The translations under genes and the position numbers were made by a program. Positions 1 through 7,500 of a stretch of DNA of 7,542 bases are shown piece by piece. The notes under the pieces are model-generated. The model was given only the letters and a program-made list of their open reading frames with translations. It was not told the origin of the DNA and did not search any database. Origin of the DNA: an uncultured Eubacterium sp. (GTDB taxonomy: Bacteria; Bacillota; Clostridia; Oscillospirales; Acutalibacteraceae); NCBI GenBank assembly GCA_900542875.1, contig UQPH01000051.1, forward strand, positions 1 to 7,542, given 5' to 3'. Position 1 is the first letter of the stretch; each line of letters begins with the position of its first letter.

Positions 1-297
1 GGCACGATCTCGCCTTTCCAGCACGGTGAAGTTTTTGTGACGGAAGGCGGGGCGGAAACCGACCTCGACCTCGGTCACTACGAACGCTTCATCTCCACGA
101 AGATGCACAAGCCCAACAACTTCACGTCGGGTCAGATCTACGAGAGCGTGCTTCGCAAGGAACGTCGCGGCGAATACCTCGGCAAGACCGTTCAGGTGAT
201 CCCGCACATCACGAACGAAATTCAGGAGTTCATCCAGCGCGGCGCCGCCAGCACCTTTGACGGCAAGCCCGACGTGGCCGTCGTTGAAATCGGCGGT
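1..297 (+). CDS. pyrG: CTP synthase, internal fragment of the synthetase domain (probably foreign to this contig)
   Basis: The frame is already open at base 1 and encodes about 99 residues that match the CTP synthase synthetase (amidoligase) domain. It starts at the GTISPFQHGE motif (about residue 50 of the E. coli enzyme) and runs through TDLDLGHYERF, NNFTSGQIYESVLRKERRG, GKTVQVIPHITNEIQ and VVEIGG. The two acidic Mg-ATP ligands known in the family (Asp72 and Glu140 in E. coli) have equivalents at fragment residues 23 and 96. The N-terminal P-loop would lie left of the window. Everything after VEIGG, including the rest of the synthetase domain and the whole glutaminase domain, is missing and replaced by MetK sequence. 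G+C is about 60%, with most codons ending in G or C, unlike everything downstream. The residues look proteobacterial in style, which is an inference. An internal GTG at 37 is not a real start, because homology continues upstream of it. The full enzyme makes CTP from UTP, ATP and glutamine; this piece cannot. Confidence 0.88.
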
Positions 298-312
298 CCG
301 GTCGGCGACTCA
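286..312 (+). other. Chimeric junction between pyrG and metK sequence
   Basis: The PyrG motif normally reads VEIGGTVGDIES and the MetK motif GGPxGDxGLTGRK. This window reads VEIGGPVGDSGLTGRK, so the switch falls inside the short stretch both genes share (IGG.VGD-like, bases 289-309, exactly 21 bases). The frame is preserved because the shared motif happens to be in the same phase. To the left, codons end in G/C (ATC, GGC, GTC, GAC); to the right they become TCA, CTT, ACA, AGA, ATT, GAT. Joining of two genomes through a short shared k-mer during assembly explains all of this. A true recombination event is possible but less likely. The exact breakpoint cannot be fixed to a single base. Confidence 0.85.
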
Positions 313-744
313 GGTCTTACAGGCAGAAAGATTATTGTTGATACCTATGGCGGATACGCCCGTCACGGCGGTGGCGCTTTCTCAGGTAAGGACCCGACAA
401 AGGTAGACCGTTCCGCAGCATATGCCGCAAGATGGGTGGCTAAGAATATAGTTGCAGCAGGTCTTGCCGATAAGTGCGAAGTTGAGCTTGCTTATGCTAT
501 CGGCGTTGCAAAGCCGGTTTCAATAATGGTTGATACATTCGGCACGGGTAAGAAGTCTGATGACGAAATCAGCGAAATAGTTAATAAAGTATTTGACCTT
601 CGTCCGTATGCAATCATTAAGGCTCTTGATTTGAGAAAACCGATTTACGAAAAGGTTGCCGCTTACGGTCATATGGGAAGAGAGGACCTCGGCGTTTCTT
701 GGGAAAAAACCGATAAGGTTGACGAAATTAAAAAGTATATGTAA
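298..744 (+). CDS. metK: S-adenosylmethionine synthetase, C-terminal part (5' part replaced by pyrG sequence)
   Basis: About 148 residues match the C-terminal portion of methionine adenosyltransferase, the cytoplasmic enzyme making S-adenosylmethionine from methionine and ATP. Visible motifs are GGPVGDSGLTGRK, IIVDTYGGYARHGGGAFSGKD (in two overlapping parts), PTKVDRSAAYAARWVAKN, AYAIGVAKPVSIMVDTFGTG, FDLRPYAIIKALDLRKPIY and the terminal AAYGHMGRED. Residues equivalent to E. coli Asp238, Arg244, Lys245, Lys265, Lys269 and Asp271 are present. The N-terminal His14/Asp16 metal and ATP site and Lys165 are absent, since MetK is normally about 385-400 residues and only the last ~150 are here. The fragment ends naturally at TAA 742-744 and is followed by a terminator, so the 3' end is intact. 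The real organism most likely has an ordinary full metK whose 5' part was lost at the junction. Base composition (about 47% G+C) is closer to the rest of the window than to bases 1-297. Confidence 0.92.
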   Translation, partial: PVGDSGLTGRKIIVDTYGGYARHGGGAFSGKDPTKVDRSAAYAARWVAKNIVAAGLADKCEVELAYAIGVAKPVSIMVDTFGTGKKSDDEISEIVNKVFDLRPYAIIKALDLRKPIYEKVAAYGHMGREDLGVSWEKTDKVDEIKKYM

Positions 745-755
745 TTAAGTTAAAG

Positions 756-785
756 TCCGCATCTGTCTTTGATGCGGATTTTCTT
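756..785 (+). terminator. Intrinsic terminator after metK
   Basis: A perfect 8-bp stem (TCCGCATC at 756-763, GATGCGGA at 771-778) closes a 7-base loop and is followed by TTTTCTT. It begins 12 bases after the metK stop. It should end metK transcription, so the next gene at 840 probably depends on its own promoter or on read-through. Confidence 0.85.
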
Positions 786-839
786 GAATGTCAGATTTAG
801 AATTATATGTAGAGGTTGATTTTTTAACTGCGAATACTT

Positions 840-1523
840 ATGGAATTTTACGAATTTTTTGAAAAGCTTGTGTCATATGTGCCTGCTGATTTTCAACGGT
901 TAAAAACTGCTTGTGAAAATATTTTACCTTGGCTTTTCGGTCTTTTGACTGTTACTACTTCTTTTGCAGGGCATTTTATGCATAAGGTGTGGAATATATT
1001 TTTCTTTTTCGGTATAGGCTTTTTCGTGCCTCTTTTTGCATCTTTTGTAATTCTTAAGCCGACAGGTGCTTTCTTTTGGGCTCTTGTTTTATTGTCTGGG
1101 GTAATAGGAGTTTTGTGCGCAGTTTATTCGCATAAGTTGCATAAAACAAAACTTTTTATAACTACTCTGTTAATGGTATATATTGCCGTTTCGGGCTATC
1201 TTTTTGGACTTGGAAAGGGGATAGCCGTTTTTTTTGGCATTATCGTTGCTGTTATTGCGGCGCTACTTGCAGTTAAATATAAGTACCTTGCGGTAATCGT
1301 AACAACTGCATTTTCGGGCTCAATGATGTTTTGGGATATGATAGAATCGCACTTTGCGTTTAATCATAATTTGTCTATGATTTTTGCAATAGTAATGGGC
1401 TTTTGCGGTCTTTTGTGCCAATGTGTTGTTGAGAAAAAAGAACTCAAAGAAACTTATGAGCATATAAAAGAAAATGCCGATAAGGTTAAGAAAAAAGCGT
1501 CCTTGTCGAAAGATAAAAAATAA
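840..1523 (+). CDS. Hypothetical seven-TM membrane protein (TM7S3/TM198-like, DUF4203-type architecture)
   Basis: This is a 227-residue integral membrane protein of unknown function. After a short amphipathic N-terminus (residues 1-27) there are about seven hydrophobic segments, at roughly 28-45, 51-71, 78-98, 104-124, 127-145, 148-168 and 176-197. A highly charged Lys/Glu tail (198-227) is probably cytoplasmic and could form a short helix or coiled coil. The pattern of short helices separated by G/H/K turns (GHFMHKVW, YSHKLHKTK, AVKYKY) recalls the TM7S3/TM198-like domain; that assignment is from general resemblance only. The start at 840 is the only upstream choice, because an in-frame TAA lies at 825. 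Its ribosome-binding site is poor: AGAGG at 811-815 is about 24 bases away. GTG codons at 870 and 879 are alternative starts without a better site. It lies between two terminators and is probably monocistronic. There is no signal peptide or catalytic motif. Confidence 0.8.
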   Translation: MEFYEFFEKLVSYVPADFQRLKTACENILPWLFGLLTVTTSFAGHFMHKVWNIFFFFGIGFFVPLFASFVILKPTGAFFWALVLLSGVIGVLCAVYSHKLHKTKLFITTLLMVYIAVSGYLFGLGKGIAVFFGIIVAVIAALLAVKYKYLAVIVTTAFSGSMMFWDMIESHFAFNHNLSMIFAIVMGFCGLLCQCVVEKKELKETYEHIKENADKVKKKASLSKDKK

Positions 1524-1538
1524 AGCGCATAAATTAAA

Positions 1539-1577
1539 AAGGTCGGTGATTGTTCTTTATGAATAATCATCGACCTT
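1539..1577. terminator. Bidirectional intrinsic terminator between convergent genes
   Basis: A 17-bp stem (1539-1555 with 1561-1577) contains two G-U/T positions and a 5-base loop TTTAT. It starts 15 bases after the stop of the 7-TM gene and lies 24 bases past the proC stop. The right side is followed by AATTTTATATT. Read on the minus strand, the stem is followed by TTTTTAATTT, a good U tract. It therefore probably ends both the plus-strand hypothetical gene and the minus-strand prs-spoIIID-proC unit, with the stronger tail for the latter. Confidence 0.85.
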
Positions 1578-1601
1578 AATTTTATATTGTGTTTTTATAA
1601 C

Positions 1602-2399
1602 TTATAACAGTTTGTCTTTTTCGACCGCTTTGTCCACGGCATTGTGAACTGCCGCTTCGAAACCGTCGCTTTGAAGTGAGGTTACAGCTTCTATTGTTGT
1701 TCCGCCGGGAGAGCATACCTTGTCAATTAAATCGTAAGGGTGATCGTCGGATTCCAAAATCATCTTTGCACTGCCGAGTACAGCCTGTGCCGCAACTTTG
1801 AGTGCAATGTCTTTTTTCATTCCGTGCTTAACTCCCGCTCTTGCAAGTTCGTCAATGAACATATATGCAAGTGCAGGTGTGCATCCGCCCAGCACTCCGA
1901 AAAGAGGGAAAAAACTTTCATCGAGGTATATTATTTCTCCTACGGATGAAAAGATTTTTTCGGTTGCTTTTTTGTCCTCATCGGTAGCATTTTCATTTGC
2001 GGTGTAGGCGCAGATTGCTTCGCCGACCTTTGCATTAATGTTCGGCATTACTCGGATAATTCTCGTTTTTGATGATAACGGCTCTGCTATATAATCCGTT
2101 GTCTTGCCTGCCGCTATGGAGATGAGAAGCGGATTTCTTTCCTTTACCGCCTTGCTTATTTTTTCAAGAACCGAAAGTAATACATTCGGCTTTACGGCGA
2201 GAATAACAATATCGCTCTTGTTTACAACATCGCTCTCGTTTACGCAGGCATTTATTTCGTACTGTGACTTCAGCTTTGAAACGGCAGGGGAGTAAATGTC
2301 AAAAACATTTATTTCATTCTCCTTTACCGTTTTACTGCTCAAAAGTCCCGACAGAATTGCGCCTGCCATATTTCCGCATCCGATAAATCCGATAGACAT
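1602..2399 (-). CDS. proC: Pyrroline-5-carboxylate reductase
   Basis: This cytoplasmic enzyme performs the last step of proline synthesis, reducing 1-pyrroline-5-carboxylate to L-proline with NAD(P)H. At 265 residues it has the normal family length. The N-terminal Rossmann fold opens with GFIGCGNMA (residues 4-12), the dinucleotide-binding glycine motif. AVKP follows at 68-71 and RVMPN at 116-120. The C-terminal helical dimerisation domain includes GGCTPALAYMFIDEL (171-185, where many homologues read SGSGPAY) and the ProC signature around SPGGTTIEAV (230-239). The start at 2399 is supported by AGGTGA at 2404-2409, five to six bases upstream. That site overlaps the stop codon of spoIIID, leaving only four bases between the two genes, so translational coupling is likely. 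It is the last gene of the minus-strand unit and ends at the 1539-1577 terminator. No sequence anomaly was seen. Confidence 0.97.
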   Translation of the reverse strand: MSIGFIGCGNMAGAILSGLLSSKTVKENEINVFDIYSPAVSKLKSQYEINACVNESDVVNKSDIVILAVKPNVLLSVLEKISKAVKERNPLLISIAAGKTTDYIAEPLSSKTRIIRVMPNINAKVGEAICAYTANENATDEDKKATEKIFSSVGEIIYLDESFFPLFGVLGGCTPALAYMFIDELARAGVKHGMKKDIALKVAAQAVLGSAKMILESDDHPYDLIDKVCSPGGTTIEAVTSLQSDGFEAAVHNAVDKAVEKDKLL

Positions 2400-2403
2400 A
2401 ATA

Positions 2404-2658
2404 TCACCTGTTTAACTTCCTGTATTTTTCTTTGGTGGCTGCTCCGCCTCTTATGTGCCTTTGCTCTTTGTTTTCTTTCAACACTTCGGCAACTTTGCCG
2501 GCGAGTATAGGTGAGGTTTGAGACAGCCTTTTTGTCACATCAATATGTACCGTGCTTTTGCTTACTCCGAACACCTTTGCGGCTTGCCTTACGGTAGCCT
2601 TGTTTTTCGTTATGTATTCTCCTAAAAGCACGCATCTGCCCTCAACATTTTTGGTCAT
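2404..2658 (-). CDS. spoIIID: Sporulation transcriptional regulator SpoIIID
   Basis: This 84-residue DNA-binding protein is the mother-cell regulator that works with sigma-E and prepares sigma-K activity in endospore formers. The helix-turn-helix lies at about 22-45 and contains AAKVFGVSKSTVHIDVTKRL, almost the same as the Bacillus protein. The second, basic DNA-contacting part is RHIRGGAATKEKYRK (67-81). The C-terminus is slightly shorter than the 93 residues of B. subtilis. The start at 2658 is supported by alignment of the whole N-terminus with B. subtilis SpoIIID and by a good AAAGGAG at 2667-2673. That site and the AUG sit inside a strong hairpin (2653-2688). In B. subtilis the gene lies beside mbl; here it lies between a lipocalin-like hypothetical gene and proC. 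A separate promoter in the 70-base gap upstream is possible, but none is convincing. Its presence marks the host as spore-forming or recently descended from spore formers. Confidence 0.96.
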   Translation of the reverse strand: MTKNVEGRCVLLGEYITKNKATVRQAAKVFGVSKSTVHIDVTKRLSQTSPILAGKVAEVLKENKEQRHIRGGAATKEKYRKLNR

Positions 2659-2688
2659 ATCGATTACTCCTTTGTAATTAATATGACC
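2653..2688 (-). promoter_or_regulatory. Hairpin/dyad over the spoIIID start, Shine-Dalgarno in the loop, AUG in the stem
   Basis: On the plus strand GGTCATAT (2653-2660) is mirrored by ATATGACC (2681-2688), and inside these ATTAC (2663-2667) is mirrored by GTAAT (2674-2678). In the minus-strand RNA the outer 8 bp, one G-U pair, one A x C mismatch and the inner 5 bp make a 15-position stem closed by the six-base loop AAAGGA, which is the core of the ribosome-binding site. The start codon lies in the 3' arm. The structure is seen directly; its role is inferred. It could hold back spoIIID translation until melted or remodelled, or act as a DNA operator with dyad symmetry. Confidence 0.6.
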
Positions 2689-2728
2689 GAAATGTTCGTT
2701 CTATTACCTAATCGGGCAATTAAGTATT

Positions 2729-3226
2729 TTATTCATTTTCAGATGATGCAGAGGTGACATCCTCCAAAATTTGAGAAATAGACTTTGTTTGGATTCTCTC
2801 AACTTTTTGGTAGGTTGATGAGGATTCCTCGCTTTTGTCAGTTTCAAGACCGCCTTCCTTAATCGCAATCATTGTAAGCTCTTTCTTGCTAACCTTGATT
2901 TTGTAGGTAACGGTGCTGTCACTTGACGGATTTGAAAGAGTTAATTCGTCGCCTTTAACCGTGTAGTCGCCTGTATAGGAGAAAGTGCTGAAATAACTTT
3001 CGTATGTTCCGTTGTCTTTGAATTCGTAAGCAGAGGTGCGAGCCTCGTTTTGCCATTTACCGATAATCCTGTCCTCGTTTGATACGAAGATGCCGCTGAC
3101 AACGCTCACAGGGCTTTCGTGCTTAACGGCACAGTAGATTCCTGTCGGAACAACTATCGCAAGCACTATGCAGATAACTATGGCTAAAACTACCTTTAAC
3201 TTTGAGCCTCCTGATTTTTTACTCAT
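2729..3226 (-). CDS. Hypothetical membrane-anchored protein with a lipocalin-like (DUF5640-type) domain
   Basis: The function of this 165-residue protein is not recognised. A lysine-rich N-terminus (MSKKSGGSKLK) precedes one hydrophobic helix at about 11-33, so it is probably a type II single-pass protein with the rest outside the cell. There is no lipobox cysteine. Residues 53-142 look like a small beta-sheet domain of the lipocalin-like/DUF5640 kind: IIGKWQNEA, AYEFKDNGTYESY, YTGDYTVKGDELTLS, VTYKIKVSKKELTM, then STYQKV. The tail (143-165) is Ser/Glu rich and looks flexible. The start lies one base after the prs stop (TAA, T, ATG) with AAGGATT inside the prs 3' end as a possible ribosome site, so co-transcription with prs and translational coupling are likely. 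Spacing to spoIIID is 70 bases. The domain name is from pattern resemblance and should be treated as tentative. Confidence 0.8.
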   Translation of the reverse strand: MSKKSGGSKLKVVLAIVICIVLAIVVPTGIYCAVKHESPVSVVSGIFVSNEDRIIGKWQNEARTSAYEFKDNGTYESYFSTFSYTGDYTVKGDELTLSNPSSDSTVTYKIKVSKKELTMIAIKEGGLETDKSEESSSTYQKVERIQTKSISQILEDVTSASSENE

Positions 3227-3227
3227 A

Positions 3228-4403
3228 TTACTTTAATCCTTTGCTGTTTAATAATTTGTCAATCTTCTCCGAGTTGTCGAGAAGTGAAGAAACTGACAAA
3301 TCGTGATTTATTGTGTCTAAAAAGTATGCAAGATACTTAGAAAGTTCAACGCTTTCGTACCAGTCTCTGGCAAGAAGTTCATCCGACTGATAAATACCGT
3401 TTGTTGTAAATACCTTTTCAAATATACCTTCTTCATGTGCCTTGTCAAAAATTTCAAGACCATTGCAGAAAAGGCCGAATGCAGTACATACAAAGATTCT
3501 CTTTGCCTTGAGTTCCTTAAGTTTTCTTGCAACTTCCAGCATGCTTTCGCCGGAACTTATCATATCGTCAACTATGATAATATCCTTGCCCTCAACGCTC
3601 TCACCGAGGTATTGGTGAGCAACGATTGGGTTTCTGCCGTTTACAACTCTGGTGTAATCTCTTCTCTTATAGAACATACCGAGATTAACTCCGAGCTGGG
3701 TTGCAAAATAAATACATCTGTGCATTGCGCCCTCGTCCGGAGAAATAACCATAAGGTGGTCGGGGTCGATGCTAAGGTCGTCAACGCTGTTTACGAGTGC
3801 TTTTATCATCTGATATGTAGGCATAACATTTTCAAATGATTTATGAGGAATGGAATTTTGAACCCTCTGGTCGTGAGCGTCAAATGTAATAATGTTTTCT
3901 ACGCCCAAAGACGTGAGCTCCTGCAATGCCATAGCACAGTCGAGAGATTCACGTGACGATCTTTTGTGCTGTCTGCCCTCGTAAAGCATGGGCATAATAA
4001 CATTGATTCTTTTAGCCTTGCTCGACGCCGCCGAGATAACTCTCTTAAGGTCGGAAAAGTGGTCGTCCGGTGACTTTGGTACTTCTTTGCCGTACATATT
4101 GTAGGTAACGCTGTAATTGAAACAGTCAACTAAAATGTAAAGGTCATAGCCTCTTACAGTATCGTTAATTACAGCTTTGCCCTCACCGCTGCCGAAACGT
4201 GCAATCGTGGTATCAATTAGATAGTTTGCTCTTTGATAGCCGTAGAATGCGATGTTTTCCTTGTGATTGCGGATTTGGTCTTCTCTCCACTTAACAAGGT
4301 AGGAATTAATCTTCTCTGCGAGTTTTTCAGTTCCCGGCAAAGCGATAATACCCAGCGGTCCGTAAGGAATTGTTTGTACTTCTTCTGCTGTGATTCTTGG
4401 CAT
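3228..4403 (-). CDS. prs: Ribose-phosphate pyrophosphokinase (PRPP synthetase), long form
   Basis: This enzyme transfers pyrophosphate from ATP to ribose 5-phosphate to make PRPP for purine, pyrimidine, histidine, tryptophan and NAD synthesis in the cytoplasm. The PRPP-binding loop is unmistakable: IIIVDDMISSGES at residues 275-287. Other family elements are present in divergent form: RFGSGE (69-74, usually RFSDGE), MPMLYEGRQHKR (137-148, usually PYYGYARQDRK), FDAHDQ (174-179, usually LDLHA.Q), SPDEGA (221-226) and the catalytic flexible loop YKRRD (245-249). The length of 391 compares with about 315 for the classical enzyme. The surplus lies in an N-terminal extension of about 45 residues, an insertion near 95-112 and a longer C-terminus. 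I believe such long forms are common in Clostridia. The start at 4403 is well supported by AGAGGAG at 4412-4418, with eight bases' spacing. It is the first gene after a 129-bp gap and probably heads the unit prs - lipocalin-like gene - spoIIID - proC. Confidence 0.93.
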   Translation of the reverse strand: MPRITAEEVQTIPYGPLGIIALPGTEKLAEKINSYLVKWREDQIRNHKENIAFYGYQRANYLIDTTIARFGSGEGKAVINDTVRGYDLYILVDCFNYSVTYNMYGKEVPKSPDDHFSDLKRVISAASSKAKRINVIMPMLYEGRQHKRSSRESLDCAMALQELTSLGVENIITFDAHDQRVQNSIPHKSFENVMPTYQMIKALVNSVDDLSIDPDHLMVISPDEGAMHRCIYFATQLGVNLGMFYKRRDYTRVVNGRNPIVAHQYLGESVEGKDIIIVDDMISSGESMLEVARKLKELKAKRIFVCTAFGLFCNGLEIFDKAHEEGIFEKVFTTNGIYQSDELLARDWYESVELSKYLAYFLDTINHDLSVSSLLDNSEKIDKLLNSKGLK

Positions 4404-4432
4404 TTTAATGCTCCTCTCTGATTTGTATTTAC

Positions 4433-4461
4433 ATTTTACAACATTTTATCACAAAAATAAA
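4433..4461 (-). promoter_or_regulatory. Weak promoter candidate for prs
   Basis: On the minus strand TAAAAT (4433-4438) lies 17 bases after TTTATT (4456-4461). An overlapping extended -10-like TGATAAAAT occurs at 4443-4451. Only three of six -35 bases match the consensus and the region is AT rich, so this is suggestive only. The 129-bp gap between the upstream stop (4533) and the prs start makes a promoter here likely in principle. Apart from this and an AT-rich stretch near 4510-4534, nothing else was seen in the gap. Confidence 0.3.
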
Positions 4462-4532
4462 CCTTTTACTTATATTTTCACCATAGATATTTTTAAGTTT
4501 ACTATGCCGAAATTTATATAATATAAACAAAT

Positions 4533-7500
4533 TTATTTTATTGCCCTTTTGTCATACCGCTTTCTTATTGCGGTTGCGGCAATTAAAATTAAAAGTGTAA
4601 CCGTGCTTATTGCCGCACCCGACTTAATGCCCTTTGGCGCATATTTTAACTTTACCGTGTGTTCTCCCTCGCTGATTGGAATAATCAGTTGGCAGGTATC
4701 CTCGTCGCTTTGGTCTTTTCTGCCTTTGCCGAGTGCTTCGGGTTCAGTCTTTTCTCCGTCTACATATACGCTCCAGCCGCTGTCATACGGTATAGAGGTG
4801 TAAATGTAGCCGTTATAAGGAGCGTTTATTTTGCCCTCAAGTTTTGTATCGCTGTGATTTGTTATTTCTAGTTGTCCCGGGCTTAATGTTTCGTATGCAC
4901 TTTTAAGCACATCGTTGTCAATGCTGTAAGCAAAAATTTTAAGAGTTGAGCCGCCCTTGTCAGAACCTGATAAATCAAGGGACGCTTTTATTTTTTCTCC
5001 CGCTTTGTGTGTTCCGAGGTCGTATATATATGCCTCGCTCGTGCTTTGATAAGCGGAGGACTCGCCGTTGTCCCAATAGTAGTTTACATTTTTTACGGCA
5101 GGCGAAGAAATGTAAATGTAAATATCCGAGTTTGTTTGCGATTCAAAGGTAACATCTATGCTACCCGTTCCCGTTGCGGAAATACTGTAAACACCGTTTT
5201 CGCTTATTTCATCGCAGCCTGCCGAGTGAGTCTCTGTACCTGTGTATTTAACGGGGACAAATACATTGCTCACCCCCGCCGCATTGTCAATAAGACTTTC
5301 CTGAACCTCAAAGGGATTGCCTTCCGAGTTGTCCCAATTCTTTATTTCCTCGCTGACTGTAAAGCCTATGGGTAAATAGTATTTGTTCTCGTAGAGCTCT
5401 GTTTCTTTTTTGTCCTTCGTTGTGTAGAGATATTTGTAATACTCGTTTGAAAGATTGTCCGTACCGTTTGCTTTTATGAAATACTTTAAGCCGTACATCA
5501 TATTGTAAACCGGCGTCTGCGGATGGTAGGTGTAGGAGTTTATTCTGTTTCCGTACATGCCGAGCGAATATTGATTTTGGCTGTAATTTTCGTATGCCAT
5601 TGACGAGAATGTGCTCATCGAATTATAGCCGTAAAGGCAGGAGTCAAGCCTTGTTTTAAGTTCGGTCAACTCCGTTCTGTAAAAGCCGTCATCTTTGTCT
5701 TCAATGTATTTTACTGCCTCGCCGTAACTTTGCATATTTTCGACATAATTTGCCTGCGGCTGAGTGAATACCAAACCGTTGCACCCTACAATAAGAGTTT
5801 CGGAAAAAGTGAGGCAGGCTAGAGAAATGCCTATTACGAGTCTCGATGTTTTCTTGCTCTTTATCATAAGCAGAACCAAAGTCCATATCATAACAAGAAC
5901 CATCGAAAGATAGATTGTTAACGATGACATCTTGTTCGTGGGAAACTTCTGCATAATTATAATTAACATAAGTGCACCGATTCCGGTAAACATAATGTCT
6001 TTGTACTCGATTTTGTCAAGTTTTGTAATGCCCTTAAACGCCATAATAAGGAAGATGAACACATACATATACGAAAATCTGTATGGCAAATCGTTCGGCA
6101 TATGCATAGCGTGCCATATAAAGTTTGCGGCATTGTTGTTAAAACTGAAAACAAAGAATATTATCATTAGAACATATGCTGCTTTTTCTTTCAACTTTAT
6201 GTTTTTGTTGATAAGGTAAAGCGGCATCGAAAGCACTGCCAAAATCCCACAGTAAACATTCGGCAAAACATCATCGCCCGAGGAGCGAATGGTTGTTTCA
6301 AGTCCCGCAAGATGCGAGGTCAAAAGATTTAATATGTCAAAATAGCTCTCGAAAGTCTCGGGGAATTTGTCCGAAGTGGCAGAACAGTTTTGTAAAATAT
6401 TAAATACGGGCAGAAGAAAGAATGCACATAACGCTCCTGCGCCTACGGAGCATAATGCGAATTTAATTCCGCCGCTCAAAAATCTGTTGTCAAAAACCGA
6501 AATTAAGCCCTGTTTGTTTTTTATAATGTTTCTTTTGCTGTAAATGTCGTAATTTGCAAAGAAATACACAAGAAAATATACCACGGAAAATATGCACGCC
6601 ATATAACCCATATAGTAGTTCGACCAGAATAAAACCACCATTGAAATGAGATACGTTTTGCCACTGCCGTCATTTATGATTCTTTCAATTCCGAGTGCGA
6701 TTATCGGTAAAAGAATCATGGCGTCAAGCCACATTATGTTCCAATAGTATGCCAAAAAGTATCCCGAAAAAGCGTAGAATACTCCAAATGAAGCACTTGC
6801 GAAGGAATGTGCACCCTGACTCTTTTTGAGATAATAAGTAAAGCAAGCCGCACTCAGCATAGCCTTAACAGCCACCAATGTTGTGATGGCGTTGCCTATT
6901 TGGTCTCTGTCAAAAAGAAAGATTAAAGCCGAAAGAGGACTCGAAAGATAGTTAAAGAAGTTCCCCAAAAAAGACGAACCGCCGCCTGCCTGCCATGAAT
7001 ATAAAAAACTTTTGTGCTGTGTAACTCTGTCAAAGAGTTCAACGAACATAGGTCCGTATTGGTGATATAAATCCATTCTCAACACGGTCATATCGCCAAA
7101 TGGGAATAACTTGAATATCATATATATTACCGATATTACCCCGAGAGCCAAAAGTGCGGAGAATACGGTATATCTGTTATCAAAAAAGTTCTTGTAAAGC
7201 CTTGTGCCTTTTTCGCTTTCGGCTTTTATTCTCGAGTCAAACAATACTATCGAATCAAAGGAATAGTTAAAAGTGTAGCTCAAAATAACCGATATTACGA
7301 AAGCAATCATGGCGTCCGCTTTCATAAGATCGCAAAGTATAAAGGATAGTATTTTGTAAAATCCGAGATTTACCGCAATTCTGAATATAAGAAGCGGTAT
7401 CTGTTTTGAATTGCTGTTTTTTACATTTTTTGCAAATACAAATTTCTTTTCAAAAATATAGAGCAGTACCGATGCGATTATCGCCGCAGCAGGCAGTGCG

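Noticed and set aside
1..744. A genuine bifunctional CTP synthase/SAM synthetase enzyme
   Set aside because: Each half lacks residues needed for catalysis, and composition changes sharply at the join; an assembly chimera is far simpler.
2667..2690. GTCATATT on the minus strand (2680-2687) as a sigma-E -35 element for spoIIID
   Set aside because: The matching -10 would have to overlap the spoIIID start codon and lacks a CATACA-like sequence, while the start at 2658 is firmly supported by protein alignment. The match is explained by the hairpin arm.
3435..3839. 134-codon plus-strand open frame inside prs
   Set aside because: It is antisense to a well-conserved enzyme, has no recognisable domain, and its cysteine/asparagine-rich content is typical of a shadow frame.
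4510..4534. AAATTT...AAATTT dyad just after the YfhO-like stop as a terminator
   Set aside because: It is entirely A/T, with no stable stem and no U tract; such symmetry is expected by chance in AT-rich intergenic DNA.
5007..5375. 122-codon plus-strand open frame inside the YfhO-like gene
   Set aside because: It is antisense to the conserved extracytoplasmic region, with no ribosome site or domain.
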